Part shown: one piece after another, positions 47,358 to 62,613 of the stretch
Layout: each line of letters begins with the position of its first letter
Position numbering within the stretch: the stretch's first letter is position 1
Assembly (NCBI RefSeq): GCF_003660445.1
Contig: NZ_QZVQ01000011.1
Span: 24,609 to 88,608 of the forward strand
Length of the DNA: 64,000 nucleotides
Direction: 5' to 3'
Source: Croceibacterium ferulae
GTDB taxonomy: Bacteria; Pseudomonadota; Alphaproteobacteria; Sphingomonadales; Sphingomonadaceae
Made by a program: the position numbers and the translations under genes
The notes under the pieces: model-generated
What the model saw: only the letters and a program-made list of their open reading frames with translations
Told to the model about the DNA's origin: nothing
Database searches by the model: none

Positions 47358-48425
47358 ATGCCCGACAGCGTGGATCAGCAAGAACAGGCATGCAGCGGCG
47401 GTACCCGCATGCGCCTTGAGGCAGCGCAGGCCGGACCGGCGGTGGCGGCAATGCTGCGGCGCAACGCTCCGGCGCTGGAACGCTTGGGGGCGATGCTGCG
47501 AGCGAACCCTCCGGCAGTGGTGGTTACCTGCGCGCGCGGATCATCCGACCATGCCGCGACTTTTGCCAAATATCTGCTGGAGGTGCTTTGCGGCGTGCCG
47601 ACCGCCTCTGCTGCCTTGTCCGCGGTGTCCATCTACCACTCCGCCCCGCGTCCGGCCGCAGATGCACCCGTGCTGTGCATCGCCATCTCCCAGTCGGGGC
47701 GCAGTCCCGATCTGCTGGCCAGCGTTGCCGCGTACAAGGCGGCCGGCGCGCAGGTGGTAGCCCTGGTGAATGATGAAGGTGCGCCGCTGGCGGACATGGC
47801 GGATGTCTGCCTGCCGCTCTGCAGCGGTCCCGAACTGTCGGTCGCGGCCACCAAGTCCTATATCTGCTCGCTGTCACTCCTCGCTGCGCTGGCGGCGCAC
47901 TGGGCCCAGGACACGGCATTGCTCCAGGCACTCGATGAATTGCCTGCCCAGCTGGATGCGGCCTTTGCGCAGGACTGGGCACCCGCCGTCGCCACCTTGC
48001 AGTCAGGGCGCAACATGCTGGTGATCGGCCGCGGCTTTGGCCTGGCGGCGGCGCAGGAGGCGGCGTTGAAGTTCAAGGAAACCACGGCGATCCATGCGGA
48101 GGCGTTCAGCGCCGCGGAGGTCCGCCACGGACCGATGGCGATTGTCGGCGAAGGCTTTCCCGTGCTCGCGCTGGCATGTGCCGACCAGACCAGTGAGGAT
48201 GTGTGCGGCGTGGCGGCGGAATTTGCCCGCCGCGGGGCTGCCGTGCTGCTGGCAGGCGGAGTGGCCGCGGGCGCGACAACGCTGCCGGTGGTGCGCACGC
48301 ATCCGCTGCTCAGCCCCATCGTCACCATCGCCAGCTTCTACCCGATGGTGGAAACGCTGTCGCGCGATCGCGGGCTGGACCCGGATGCGCCGCCATTCCT
48401 GCAGAAGGTTACCCGCACATTATGA
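47358..48425 (+). CDS. SIS-domain glucosamine-6-phosphate deaminase (NagB-II type)
   Basis: A two-SIS-domain protein (355 aa) related to the isomerase half of GlmS. It converts GlcN-6-P to fructose-6-P in organisms lacking classical NagB. The sugar-phosphate motifs are TCARGSSDHAATFAKYLLE, ISQSGRSPDLL and GRGFGLAAAQEAALKFKET, and the catalytic Glu is in HAEAFSAAEVRHGPMAIV. The ATG follows GGAGG. The order nagR, nagB-like, nagA, nagF, nagE equals that described in Pseudomonas. The nagA start overlaps its stop by 4 bp. Confidence 0.9.
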   Translation: MPDSVDQQEQACSGGTRMRLEAAQAGPAVAAMLRRNAPALERLGAMLRANPPAVVVTCARGSSDHAATFAKYLLEVLCGVPTASAALSAVSIYHSAPRPAADAPVLCIAISQSGRSPDLLASVAAYKAAGAQVVALVNDEGAPLADMADVCLPLCSGPELSVAATKSYICSLSLLAALAAHWAQDTALLQALDELPAQLDAAFAQDWAPAVATLQSGRNMLVIGRGFGLAAAQEAALKFKETTAIHAEAFSAAEVRHGPMAIVGEGFPVLALACADQTSEDVCGVAAEFARRGAAVLLAGGVAAGATTLPVVRTHPLLSPIVTIASFYPMVETLSRDRGLDPDAPPFLQKVTRTL

Positions 48426-49579
48426 CGGTTCATGCCTTCCGCAACGGTCACGTGCTGCTCGCGGGCGGGCAGACGGTCGGTGCGGCCTGCCTGTCGGTCG
48501 ACAAAGGGCGTCTGACGGCGATCTCCAGCGATCCGCGGGACGTGGCGGCCTACGCCGGAGCCATAGACTTGCAAGGCGGCTGGCTGGTTCCCGGCTTTGT
48601 CGATCTGCAGGTGAATGGCGGTGGCGGCGTCCTGTTCAACGATGCCACGGATGTCGCGGGGATCCGGGCGATCGGCGCCGCTCATGCCCGATATGGCACA
48701 ACCGCTTTCCTGCCCACGCTGATCAGCGACAACCCGGCCGCCATCGGACGCGCTCTGGAGGCGCTGGATGCGGCGATCGCGGCCGGCGTGCCGGGGGTGG
48801 TGGGCGTGCATGTCGAAGGGCCGTTCATCAATCCGGGTCGGAACGGCATTCACGACCCGTCCAAGCTGCGCCGCCTTGACGAGGAGCAACTGTCGGCACT
48901 CGCCCAACCGCGCCGCGGGCCGGTGCTCGTGACCCTTGCCCCCGAACTGGCCGCGCCGGGCCAGATCCGACGCCTCGCCGACGCCGGCGTGCTGGTCAGC
49001 ATCGGCCATACCGATGCGACCGCCGAACAGGTGCAGGCCGCGCTGGCCGATGGCGCACGCGGCTTCACCCATCTGTTCAACGCCATGTCGCCGCTGCACC
49101 ATCGCGCACCCGGCGCCGTCGGCGCGGCGCTGGCGGACCGGGACAGCTGGTGCGGCCTGATCGCCGACGGCATCCATGTGCATCCGCTGGCACTGAGGCT
49201 TGCTCTGCAGGCACGGGGATCGGATCGGTTGATGCTGGTGACCGATGCCATGCCCAGCGTCGGCAACGACGGGCGCGGCTTCATGCTGGACGGTCGCGAG
49301 ATCAGCGTGATCGACGGGCGGTGCGTTTCCGCTGACGGCACGCTGGCCGGAGCTCATCTGGACATGGCCGCAGCGGTGCGACTCATGGTGGCCGAAGGTG
49401 GCGCCACGGTAGCCGAGGCAGTTCGCATGGCGAGCGCAACTCCGGCCGCTTTCCTGCGGATGGAGGGGGAAATCGGCGCTCTCGCGATCGGCCGGCGCGC
49501 CGACTGGGTGTGGCTGGATGACAGGCTGGAGGTGCGTGAAACGTGGATCGGGGGCCAGTGTGTCGCACGGGCTGGTTGA
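48422..49579 (+). CDS. nagA: N-acetylglucosamine-6-phosphate deacetylase
   Basis: Removes the acetyl group from GlcNAc-6-P (385 aa, cytoplasmic amidohydrolase). The signature metal and catalytic residues are all present: PGFVDLQVNGGGGV, GVHVEGPFINPGRNGIH (Glu), SIGHTDAT (His), FTHLFNAMSPLHHR (His), GLIADGIHVHP and LVTDAMPSVG (catalytic Asp). Its ATG overlaps the nagB-II stop. The gap to nagF is 30 bp, so it is mid-operon. Confidence 0.96.
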   Translation: MTVHAFRNGHVLLAGGQTVGAACLSVDKGRLTAISSDPRDVAAYAGAIDLQGGWLVPGFVDLQVNGGGGVLFNDATDVAGIRAIGAAHARYGTTAFLPTLISDNPAAIGRALEALDAAIAAGVPGVVGVHVEGPFINPGRNGIHDPSKLRRLDEEQLSALAQPRRGPVLVTLAPELAAPGQIRRLADAGVLVSIGHTDATAEQVQAALADGARGFTHLFNAMSPLHHRAPGAVGAALADRDSWCGLIADGIHVHPLALRLALQARGSDRLMLVTDAMPSVGNDGRGFMLDGREISVIDGRCVSADGTLAGAHLDMAAAVRLMVAEGGATVAEAVRMASATPAAFLRMEGEIGALAIGRRADWVWLDDRLEVRETWIGGQCVARAG

Positions 49580-49609
49580 CCGCTTCGATCCTGCTGGAGG
49601 GCTGTGGTC

Positions 49610-52150
49610 ATGGAGATAAGTATCCTGTCGCCGCTGGCCGGATGGCTGCTGCCCCTGGATGAGGTTGCCGACCCGGTATTCGCGCAGCGCCTGCTGGGTG
49701 ACGGGATGGCGATCGATCCGCTGGCCGGCATTCTGCATGCCCCGGCTGCCGGCACCATCCGCTCCATCCACCAGGCTGGCCATTCGGTCACGCTGGTCAC
49801 GGCGGAAGGGGCCGAATTGCTGATGCATATCGGGCTCGACACGGTGGCATTGCAAGGCGCCGGCTTTGCGCCACAGGTCGTCGCCGGCCAGCAGGTCCTC
49901 GCCGGGGAAGTGCTGATCCGGTTCGACCTGGCCGCACTGGGATCCCGCGTCCGCAGTCTGGTGACTCCCCTGATCTGCGCCAATCCGGATCGTTTCGCCG
50001 TCGCGGACCGGCGCCAGCCGCAATTGCTGCAGCCCGGAGATCCATTGATGACGCTGCGCCCGGCCGGGGTGCGGATCACGTCCGGAACGGTGAGTGCAAG
50101 CGCCCCTGAACTCCGTTGCACGGTACGCATCCCGCTGGCTCACGGGCTGCATGCCCGACCTTCGGCACAGCTGGCGGCTGCGCTGAAGGGACTGGTAGCG
50201 GCGGCCAGCATCCACCATGGCGGGCACCGCGCCAATCTGCGCAGCCCCACCGGCATACTCGGCCTGGGCATCCGCCATGGCGACACGATCGAGCTGAGGG
50301 CCCAGGGCGCGGATGCGGCCGAAGCGCTGGACCGCGTGGCAGCGCTGATCGAGAGCGGCATGGGCGAAAGCCTGCCCTTTGCCGATGACGGTGTGCTGAC
50401 CGCGCCGCAAAGCCCGCACGGCACGCCCGAGGCCGGACTGGCCGTGGAGGATGACCAATTGCCGCCTGCCGGGCTGACAGGGGTCACAGCGGCCGCCGGG
50501 CTGGCCATCGGCCCGGCATTCCGCCTGCGGGTGGCGCAGGTCGCCATCGCCCCCGCCATGGCCGACGATGTCGCGGGCGAGCAGGCCTGCCTTGTCCGCG
50601 CGCTGAACGAATTGCAGACCCGGCTGGGAACCGCATCCGCGAATGCCACGCCGGCGCAAGCGGCCATTCTCCAGGCCCATGCCGCTTTCCTGGAGGATGC
50701 AGACCTGCTGGATGAGGCCGAGGCCGGGATTGCGACCGGCATCAGTGCCGGCGCGGCATGGCACAACGTCCTGCTCGCACGCTCGAAAGTATTGCGCGCC
50801 TCACCCGATCGAAGGTTGGCGGAGCGGGCGGACGATCTCCTCGACCTCGACCAGCAGATACAATCGCTGCTGACGGGGGAGGAGCCCGCGTCGGTGGAGG
50901 TGCCGGAAGGTGCCGTCCTGATCGCTGATGACCTGCTGCCATCCCAGGTCGCGGCACTCGATCCGCAGCGCGTGGCCGGACTCGCCATTGCGGGAGGCGG
51001 ACCGACATCGCATGCCGCGATCATCGCCGCCAGCCGTGGTGTGCCCGCTGTCATGGCGCTGGGCCCGGGTTTGCAGCGCATCGATGATGGCACGCCCCTG
51101 ATCCTCGATGCCGATGCGGCCGTGCTGGAGGTCGCGCCCTCGCCGGCGCGCCTGCAGCAGGCACGGTTGCAGCTGGAGCGTGCCGCCGACCGCGCGGCGC
51201 GGGCACAGGCGGCGGCAGGACAGGAAGGGCGCACGGCCGATGGCGTCCGGATCGAGATGTTCGTCAATCTGGGCTCGCTGGCGGATGTCGCCCCCGCCCT
51301 GGCGGGAGGCGCGGAAGGCTGTGGCCTGTTGCGGACTGAATTCCTGTTCCTGGACCGGACCACTGCGCCTGACGAAGCCGAGCAGGCCGCCGATTACTCC
51401 GCCATCGCACAGGCGATGGAAGGACGACCGGTGATCGTGCGCCTGCTGGATATCGGGGGCGACAAGCCGGCGCCCTACCTGCCGATCGCGGCGGAGGAGA
51501 ACCCCGCCCTGGGCCTGCGCGGCATCCGAGTGGGCCTGGCACGACCCGCGGTGCTCGCCACGCAGTTACGGGCGATCCTGCGGGCCAACAGCCACGGAAC
51601 GCTGCGGATCATGGTCCCCATGGTGGCGCGAGTGGAAGAATTGCGCCAGGTGCGCCGCGCGCTGGACGCGGCGGCGGACGAGATCGGCACCGGCGCGCAG
51701 CTGGGCGTCATGGTGGAAACACCGGCCGCGGCGATGATCGCGGACCTGCTGGCGGCCGAATGCGATTTCCTGTCGATCGGCACGAATGACCTGACGCAAT
51801 ACACACTGGCGATGGACCGCGGCAACGCGGCGGTGGCGGGCGGCATAGACGGGCTTGATCCCGCGGTGCTGCGACTGGTCGAACGGTGCTGCGCCGGGGC
51901 TGCCGTACATGGGCGTCCTGTCGGCGTCTGCGGGGGACTGGCATCGGACCGTGTGGCCATTCCGCTGCTGCTGGGACTGGGCGTCACCGAACTGTCCGTC
52001 ACGCCGGCGGCGCTGGCGCTGGCCAAGGCCGATGTCCGGGCGCTGTCCCATGCGCGATGCCGTGGCCTGGCCCAGCACGCCTTGGCACTGGACGGCCCCG
52101 CGGCTGTCCGCGCCGCCGCCCGTGCCGCACTGGAGGATTGGGGTCTGTGA
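49610..52150 (+). CDS. nagF: Fused PTS protein EIIA-HPr-EI for N-acetylglucosamine
   Basis: Multi-domain phosphotransferase of 846 aa that passes phosphate from PEP to NagE. The EIIA(Glc)-type domain spans ~1-150 (active His in AELLMHIGLDTVAL). HPr spans ~165-255 (active His in LAHGLHARPSAQLA). EI covers ~290-845, with the phospho-His in GGGPTSHAAIIAASRGVPAV, the PEP site in CGLLRTEFLFLDR and the catalytic Cys in VGVCGGLASD. The ATG at 49610 has GGAGG at suitable distance; a GTG at 49604 is too close. The stop overlaps nagE by 4 bp. Confidence 0.95.
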   Translation: MEISILSPLAGWLLPLDEVADPVFAQRLLGDGMAIDPLAGILHAPAAGTIRSIHQAGHSVTLVTAEGAELLMHIGLDTVALQGAGFAPQVVAGQQVLAGEVLIRFDLAALGSRVRSLVTPLICANPDRFAVADRRQPQLLQPGDPLMTLRPAGVRITSGTVSASAPELRCTVRIPLAHGLHARPSAQLAAALKGLVAAASIHHGGHRANLRSPTGILGLGIRHGDTIELRAQGADAAEALDRVAALIESGMGESLPFADDGVLTAPQSPHGTPEAGLAVEDDQLPPAGLTGVTAAAGLAIGPAFRLRVAQVAIAPAMADDVAGEQACLVRALNELQTRLGTASANATPAQAAILQAHAAFLEDADLLDEAEAGIATGISAGAAWHNVLLARSKVLRASPDRRLAERADDLLDLDQQIQSLLTGEEPASVEVPEGAVLIADDLLPSQVAALDPQRVAGLAIAGGGPTSHAAIIAASRGVPAVMALGPGLQRIDDGTPLILDADAAVLEVAPSPARLQQARLQLERAADRAARAQAAAGQEGRTADGVRIEMFVNLGSLADVAPALAGGAEGCGLLRTEFLFLDRTTAPDEAEQAADYSAIAQAMEGRPVIVRLLDIGGDKPAPYLPIAAEENPALGLRGIRVGLARPAVLATQLRAILRANSHGTLRIMVPMVARVEELRQVRRALDAAADEIGTGAQLGVMVETPAAAMIADLLAAECDFLSIGTNDLTQYTLAMDRGNAAVAGGIDGLDPAVLRLVERCCAGAAVHGRPVGVCGGLASDRVAIPLLLGLGVTELSVTPAALALAKADVRALSHARCRGLAQHALALDGPAAVRAAARAALEDWGL

Positions 52151-53906
52151 AACAGGTGATGGAACCGCTTCAGGCATTGGGGCGCGCGCTGATGCTGCCC
52201 ATCGCAGTGCTGCCGATCGCAGGGTTGCTGCTGCGGCTGGGCCAGCCCGACCTGCTCGACATCGCCTTCATCAGCGCGGCCGGGAATGCCGTGTTCGCCA
52301 ATCTGGGGCTGCTGTTCGCAGCGGGGGTCGCCACCGCCTATGCGCGGGACGGGAATGGGGCGGCGGCGTTGGCCGCCATCGTCTGCTATCTTGTCACCAC
52401 GCAAGGGGCCGCTGCCCTGCTTCGCGTGCCGGAAACGATTGGGGCCGGGCTGCCGGCTGAAGCGACTGCTGCCATCCGTTCAGACTGGGCGGCCGCGGCG
52501 ATCGGCAGGCTGGCGGTGCCGATCGGCATCGTCGCGGGCCTGATCGGCGGCCAAGGCTACAACCGCCTGTCCGGCATCCGGCTGCCCGCTTACCTCGGCT
52601 TCTTCGGAGGCCGCCGCTTCGTGCCGATCGCCAGCGGAGCGGCCGGGGTGCTGCTCGCCTTGCTGGTGGGCCTCGCTTATCCCGCGCTCTCCACCGCAAT
52701 CGAGGCGTCAAGTGCCGGTATCCTGGGGAGTGGCGAGGCAGGATTGTTCGTGTTCGGCCTGCTGAACCGGCTGCTGCTCGTCACCGGCCTTCATCATATC
52801 CTGAACAACATCGTCTGGTTCGTCGTCGGTGATTATGGCGCGGCGACCGGCGACCTGCGGCGTTTCTTCGCCGGTGATCCGACGGCAGGCGCCTTTATGA
52901 GCGGCTTCTTCCCGGTGATGATGTTCGGCCTGCCCGCGGCGTGCCTGGCCATGTACCGCACGGCCCTGCCGGAACGGCGCAAGGCGGTCGGCGGGATGTT
53001 GCTGAGCATGGCGGCGACATCGTTCCTGACGGGAGTGACGGAACCGATCGAGTTCACCTTCATGTTCCTCGCTCCGGCTCTGTTCGTGGCCCATGCGGTG
53101 CTGACCGGCCTTTCGATGATGCTGATGTCCGCACTGGACGTGCGGCTCGGCTTCGGCTTTTCTGCCGGGCTGTTCGATTATGTCCTGAATTTCGGTCAGG
53201 CGACCCGTCCGCTGTTGTGGCTGCCGATCGGACTGGGCTACGCCTTGCTGTATTATTCCGTGTTCGTGTTCGCCATACGACGCCTGGATCTGGCAACCCC
53301 CGGCCGCGACCGGTTGGCGTCGGCCGAAGCAGGACCGGAAAGCGAACTACCCACCGCCGCGGGCGATCGTTCGCGAGCCGGGGACTTCATCGCGGCGCTG
53401 GGCGGCCCCGGCAATTTGCTGGAGGTGGGGGCCTGCACCACGCGCCTGCGTCTGCGCATCGCCGATCGTACGGCGCTGGACGAGCCTTTTCTGAAGCGGC
53501 TGGGCGCGCATGGCCTGATCTACCCCAGTGCGAATGCCGTGCAGATCGTGTTGGGCCCGGTGGCCGATCAGGTGGCGGAGGAGATCACCGCAGCATTGGC
53601 GAGCGGCCGCCCGGCGGGCGCCTCGCCCGGTACCGCATCTGCCGCCCCGACGGACACGCCGCTGCACGCCCCGATGCGCCGGCCGTTGCCGGCCGCGATC
53701 CGCGCCGCCCTGGGCGAGGGCGCGCGATGGGAGGTGACGCATAGCAGATTGATCGTCAGCGGCGGGGATGTGAACGAGGACGAGTTACGGCGGATCGGGC
53801 TGCGTGGCAGTGTCCGGATGGGCGAAACGATCCACTTACTCTTTGCGCCGGAAATCCTGGCCTCCTCGCCGGACGCCACCGCAGAGCCGACAGGGAGATC
53901 TGCAGC

Positions 53907-53910
<4 letters not shown>
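52147..53910 (+). CDS. nagE: PTS N-acetylglucosamine transporter EIICB, with a degenerate second EIIB domain
   Basis: Inner-membrane permease that phosphorylates GlcNAc during uptake. EIIC (residues ~1-380) has about ten membrane segments; GVTEPIEFTFMF is the sugar-site motif. EIIB (~405-490) has the phospho-Cys in LLEVGACTTRLRLRIAD. A further ~65 residues (about 515-575: AIRAALGEGARWEVTHSRLI, then IGLRGSVRMGETIHLLF) align with EIIB again, but the Cys position is Thr/His, so it cannot carry phosphate. The start is GTG at 52147, overlapping the nagF stop, or ATG at 52159. The next gene, GH43, overlaps its stop (ATGA). Confidence 0.93.
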
Positions 53911-58540
<4,630 letters not shown>

Positions 58541-58630
58541 TCGCGGGGCGGGGCGGCGTGAAGAACTATGCTGCAGATCCAACACTACAGGAGCTGTCGT
58601 CCGACAACGCAAACGCTCCCAGGCTGCAGC

Positions 58631-60874
58631 TTAATCTGCCGGGCCGGGATCGCCATACAGCAATCCGCGACCATCGGTGCCGATATAGACCCGCCCGAAC
58701 AGGCGCGGGTCGCCGGAAACCACCCGGAAGCGCATGCCCCATTGATGCCGGTCGTCGTTGATCCGGCGCCAGGTGCCGCCGCCATCGATCGACTGCCAGA
58801 TCGCATCGACGCCATCCAGCATGCCGATCGCATAGAGCGCCGGCCATTCGGCACCGGGCGCAGCCATGCCCAGCCCGTAATAACGTACCTCCAGGCCGGC
58901 GCCGGTGCGGGTCCAGCTGTCACCGGCATCGGCGGATCGGTACAGCGCCCCGCCCACGTTCAGCCATAGCAGGCCGGCACCGCCGGGTGTCGCCACCAGC
59001 GGGTTCTGCGCCTCGCGCCAGGTGACGCGTGCCCCGGACAGATCGGTGGGCAGGCCATCGCCAGCCGCGGGGTGAAACGTCGCACCGCCGTCTTCGCTGC
59101 GCACCATGCGGTTGGCGGCAAAATCGATGGCGTAGAAGCGGGCGGCGTCCACCTTGTCCGCGGCGACGCGTGTCCGTGAGGGAAGGCCTTGCACCGCCTG
59201 CCAGGTGCGGCCTCGGTCGCGGGTGATCGCCGGCCGATCCAGTTCTACCAGGAAGGTCCGCCCGTCGGCCGATACTGTGATCGCGGCATCGCCGGTCTGC
59301 TCTGGGGTGGGCGAACCGTCCGGGCGCGGAGCACCGGGCGGCACGGGCAGCGGCTGCCAGCTCGTCCCGCCATCATCCGACCAGGCGAGCGACGGGCCGG
59401 GGACGATGGGACGGTGCGTACTGCCACTCCGGACCATGACCTGCGGTTCCTGCCCGGCATAATCGAGAGTGTTGGTGTTGGTGAGATAGGGACTCGTATG
59501 GACGTGCGGTGGCGAGCTGGCGAGATCGTCATGCCGGAAGCCGCCAATGTCGCCGAATGCTGACACCAGATGTGCGCCGCCGGTCGGGCTGGTCAGCGTG
59601 ATGATCGCGTTCTGCTCGATGCCTCGTGTCCAGGGCACCCACTTCATCTCGCCCGGTTCGTCGAAGCCTTGCGTCGCATACATCGTTGCGCCGGTGACGT
59701 AGGCGGCATGGCCGGCGTCGAACGGATCGATCGCGAGGCCGGCGATCCAGTGGCCGAAATCCGCCTTCCCATCCAGGTCGAGGAACGGTGTGGCCGAAAC
59801 ATCGCGCACGCTGCGGCGCTGGAGTTCGTCCCACGTCCGGCCGGCATCCGCCGAACGCCAGACGGTGTCGATCGGCTGGTAGCGGTTGACCGTGCTGACG
59901 GCGATGACACGCGGGTCGTGCCGCGACACGGCCACGCCGAAGAAGCCGCCGGGCTCCTCGCCGGCGGCGCGCGGCGGTGTCACGTCCTGCCAGCTTCCCG
60001 CCGCAACGTCATACCGCCAGACCGCGCCGTCGCGGACGCCATTGGGGCCGATCGCATCCGACCAGCTGATGGTCAGGACGCCGTCGCCCCCGATCGCCGC
60101 CTTGGTCGGCAGCAACGGTGCGGACGGACCGCCGCTCACCGCCCGCCAACTTGCGCCGCCATCATCGGACCGGAACAGATGGTCGCCGCCCGGATCGGCG
60201 CTGCCCACGAAGACGCGGCCTGGCTGGGCCGGATCGAACAGGACGAATGACAGGCCGCCATGCGTGGTGCGCCGCTGTGTCGGCGTGCCCAGGCCCGGGC
60301 GTGGAAAGCTGTCCACCGGACGCCAGGTCGCGCCCGCATCGTCGCTGCGCCACAGACCATCGTGGCGCGAGCCGAAGAACAGCCGGTCGTGATCGTGCGG
60401 ATCGACCGCAAGCCGTTCGCCCATGCCGCGGCCATCCTCGTTCCCGCCCATCTTGAACGGCACCGGACTGACCTGCCAATGCGCCCCCCGGTCGCTCGAG
60501 CGGAAGATCGCGGCAGGCCCGCCCCAGCCCATGCCGGCCGCAAGATAGACGATGTCCGCATCGACCGGATCGGGGGTGATGCTTTCCACCCCCATATAGC
60601 TGCCGATCGCCTGATCGTCCTGCAGCGGGATCCACCGGTCGCTGGCACTGTCGAACCGGTAGGCGCCGCCCATGTCGGTGCGCAGATAGGCCAGCCCGCG
60701 CTCCACGGGCGAGAAGACGATGCCGGGCGCAAAGCCGCCACCGCCCACCGCCGCGTTGCGCCATGTGTAGGGAGCGTCCGTGTCGACCACTGCCTGCGAT
60801 AGGCTCACGCCCGGAACAGTCATGGCCAGCGCCAGGATGCACAGCACCCGCCCTTTCATCCGCCACCTCGTCAT
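58631..60874 (-). CDS. GH74-type xyloglucanase/BNR-repeat protein, secreted
   Basis: A 747-aa protein of two seven-bladed propellers, typical of GH74 endo-xyloglucanases and related oligoxyloglucan hydrolases. A signal peptide (LCILALAMTVPGVSLSQA) is followed by NAAVGGGGFAPGIVFSPVER and YLRTDMGGAYRFD, the family's opening blade holding a catalytic Asp. Asp-box repeats (IFRSSDRGAHW, LWRSDDAGATW, LFRSDDGGASW, MVRSEDGGATF, IWQSIDGGGTW) recur. I chose the ATG at 60874 because GAAAGGA precedes it. It lies 43 bp downstream of the halogenase homologue on the same strand, a likely two-gene operon. Confidence 0.85.
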   Translation of the reverse strand: MTRWRMKGRVLCILALAMTVPGVSLSQAVVDTDAPYTWRNAAVGGGGFAPGIVFSPVERGLAYLRTDMGGAYRFDSASDRWIPLQDDQAIGSYMGVESITPDPVDADIVYLAAGMGWGGPAAIFRSSDRGAHWQVSPVPFKMGGNEDGRGMGERLAVDPHDHDRLFFGSRHDGLWRSDDAGATWRPVDSFPRPGLGTPTQRRTTHGGLSFVLFDPAQPGRVFVGSADPGGDHLFRSDDGGASWRAVSGGPSAPLLPTKAAIGGDGVLTISWSDAIGPNGVRDGAVWRYDVAAGSWQDVTPPRAAGEEPGGFFGVAVSRHDPRVIAVSTVNRYQPIDTVWRSADAGRTWDELQRRSVRDVSATPFLDLDGKADFGHWIAGLAIDPFDAGHAAYVTGATMYATQGFDEPGEMKWVPWTRGIEQNAIITLTSPTGGAHLVSAFGDIGGFRHDDLASSPPHVHTSPYLTNTNTLDYAGQEPQVMVRSGSTHRPIVPGPSLAWSDDGGTSWQPLPVPPGAPRPDGSPTPEQTGDAAITVSADGRTFLVELDRPAITRDRGRTWQAVQGLPSRTRVAADKVDAARFYAIDFAANRMVRSEDGGATFHPAAGDGLPTDLSGARVTWREAQNPLVATPGGAGLLWLNVGGALYRSADAGDSWTRTGAGLEVRYYGLGMAAPGAEWPALYAIGMLDGVDAIWQSIDGGGTWRRINDDRHQWGMRFRVVSGDPRLFGRVYIGTDGRGLLYGDPGPAD

Positions 60875-60917
60875 CGCCATCCTTTCGATATTCCTTCGCA
60901 GCCGTGCCGTTACTCGG

Positions 60918-62411
60918 TCAGCCAGCTGGTGCGGCACAGTTCCGTGCCAGGTAATCCGCGTGCGACGGCATCGCCTCCGCCGCCCGCGCGATGGTCGTGC
61001 GCAAATGGGCCAGAAAGCGGGTGGTCTCCTCCACCGGCAGCATGGCGACGAGCGGGTCGGCGCGGCGCGGAACGATCCCCTGCCCCAGCAACACCGCTAT
61101 CCAGCTTTTATCCGAGAACAGCGAGTGCTGCGTCGGAAATACGCGCCCCTTCTCCCGCCACAGCGCGATCCGGCTGGCAAGGCTGTCGGGCAGCGGCATC
61201 GTGCGGCAATGATTCCAGAACTCGAAATCGTCCCGCCGCGTGGCGTGATAGTGCAGGATGACAAAGTCGCGGACATGCTCGATCTCCTCGATCATCAGGC
61301 GATTATATTTCTCGATCTCGACCTGGCTGAAGGTGCGGTCCGGCAGCAGCGCCATCAGCCGGGTGATACCCGACTGGATCAGGTGGATGCTGGTCGACTC
61401 AAGCGGCTCGACAAAAGCGGCGGACAGGCCGATTCGCGACGCAGTTCCCGGACCAGAGCTGTTCCCGGCGGCCGGCGGTGAAGCGCAGGATCCGCGAGTC
61501 GGCCAGCGGCGGCGCGTCCAAACTGCCGACCAGCATCGTGGATGCGGTTGCATCGTCGCTGAAGGCGCTCCTGTAGACGTGCCCGTTGCCGGTGCGGTGC
61601 TGCAACGGAATGCGCCAGCGCCATCCTGCCCGCTCGGCCGTCGCCCGTGTGAAGGGCGCAGGGTCGTCGATCTTCGCGGTCGAGATCGCGACTGCACGGT
61701 CGCATGGCAGCCATTGCCGCCAGTCGCGGTAGGCCACCCCCATCGCCCGTCCGAGCAGAAGCGCGCCGAAGCCGCTGCAATCGACGAACAGGTCCGCCGC
61801 GAAGCGTCGTCCGTCCTCCAGGCACACCGCTTCGATGAAGCCATCCGTGCTGCGCTGTTCGACCTCGACCACCCTGCCCTCCACCCGCTGCACACCGCGC
61901 TGTTCCGCATGGCTGCGCAGGAAGCGGGCATAGAGCGCGGCATCCAGATGGTAGGCATAGGCGATGCCGGACAGGACCGCTTCGGAGTTGGCGGAGGCTT
62001 GGCGAACCGCCCCCGGCGGGCAGCCGCGGTGGAGATCGCGTAATCGTCCAGCGCGCCCGGATCGGTTTCCGAACGGGCCAGAAGGTGCTGGCGCAGCCAG
62101 ATCTGGTGGAAGCTTGTTCCCAGCGCGGAACGGTCGACTGCGCCAAACGGATGCATGTACCGTTCGCCCACGGCGCCCCAGCCGACGAACTCGATCCCCA
62201 GCTTGAACGTGCCCTGCGTGGCGGACATGAACGCCTGCTCGTCTATCCCCACGGCCGCGTTGAAGTCGAGCAGGGACGGAATGGTCGCCTCCCCCACGCC
62301 AACCGTGCCGATCGAATCGGATTCGATCAGCGTCACCTTTGTGCCGATGCCGGTCAGCCGCGACAGCGCCGCGGCCGTCATCCACCCCGCGGTTCCGCCG
62401 CCGACGATCAC
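60918..62411 (-). pseudogene. Flavin-dependent tryptophan halogenase homologue with compensating frameshifts
   Basis: An FAD-dependent halogenase-family protein. The N-terminus has the dinucleotide loop VIVGGGTAGWMTAAAL and SIGTVGVGEATIPSLLDF. The C-terminal part has FVEPLESTSIHLIQSGI. The frame is formally open throughout, but the middle ~185 codons (about 61435-62000) are read out of phase. The family sequence there (SGIAYAYHLDAALYARFLR, FVDCSGFGALLLG) lies in another frame. One base lost near 62000-62012 and one gained near 61432-61434 would explain this. The start is also odd: a plausible ATG at 62442 is in the other frame. Homologues beside TonB receptors in sugar loci are common in this order; halogenation there is unproven. 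Confidence 0.82.
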
Positions 62412-62613
62412 GATGTGGCGCAGCTTCCCGCGGCCCCTTCATTACATTTCGAACACCCGGTACATGACCCTCCGCTGATCATCGCCCATACCCTTTTTGT
62501 TCGCGGCGCCGTCGCAGGACGCCGAACAGGTTTGCGCTGGATGTCCTTAGGGGTGCGGTGCGGATGGTGGACAATCATGAGCGCGATCACCCTTCCCCGC
62601 CGCGTGGCAGTGG

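Noticed and set aside
48338..50764. 808-codon minus-strand frame opposite nagA and nagF
   Set aside because: Shadow of nagA/nagF, which carry all catalytic motifs on the plus strand. The antisense product is low-complexity.
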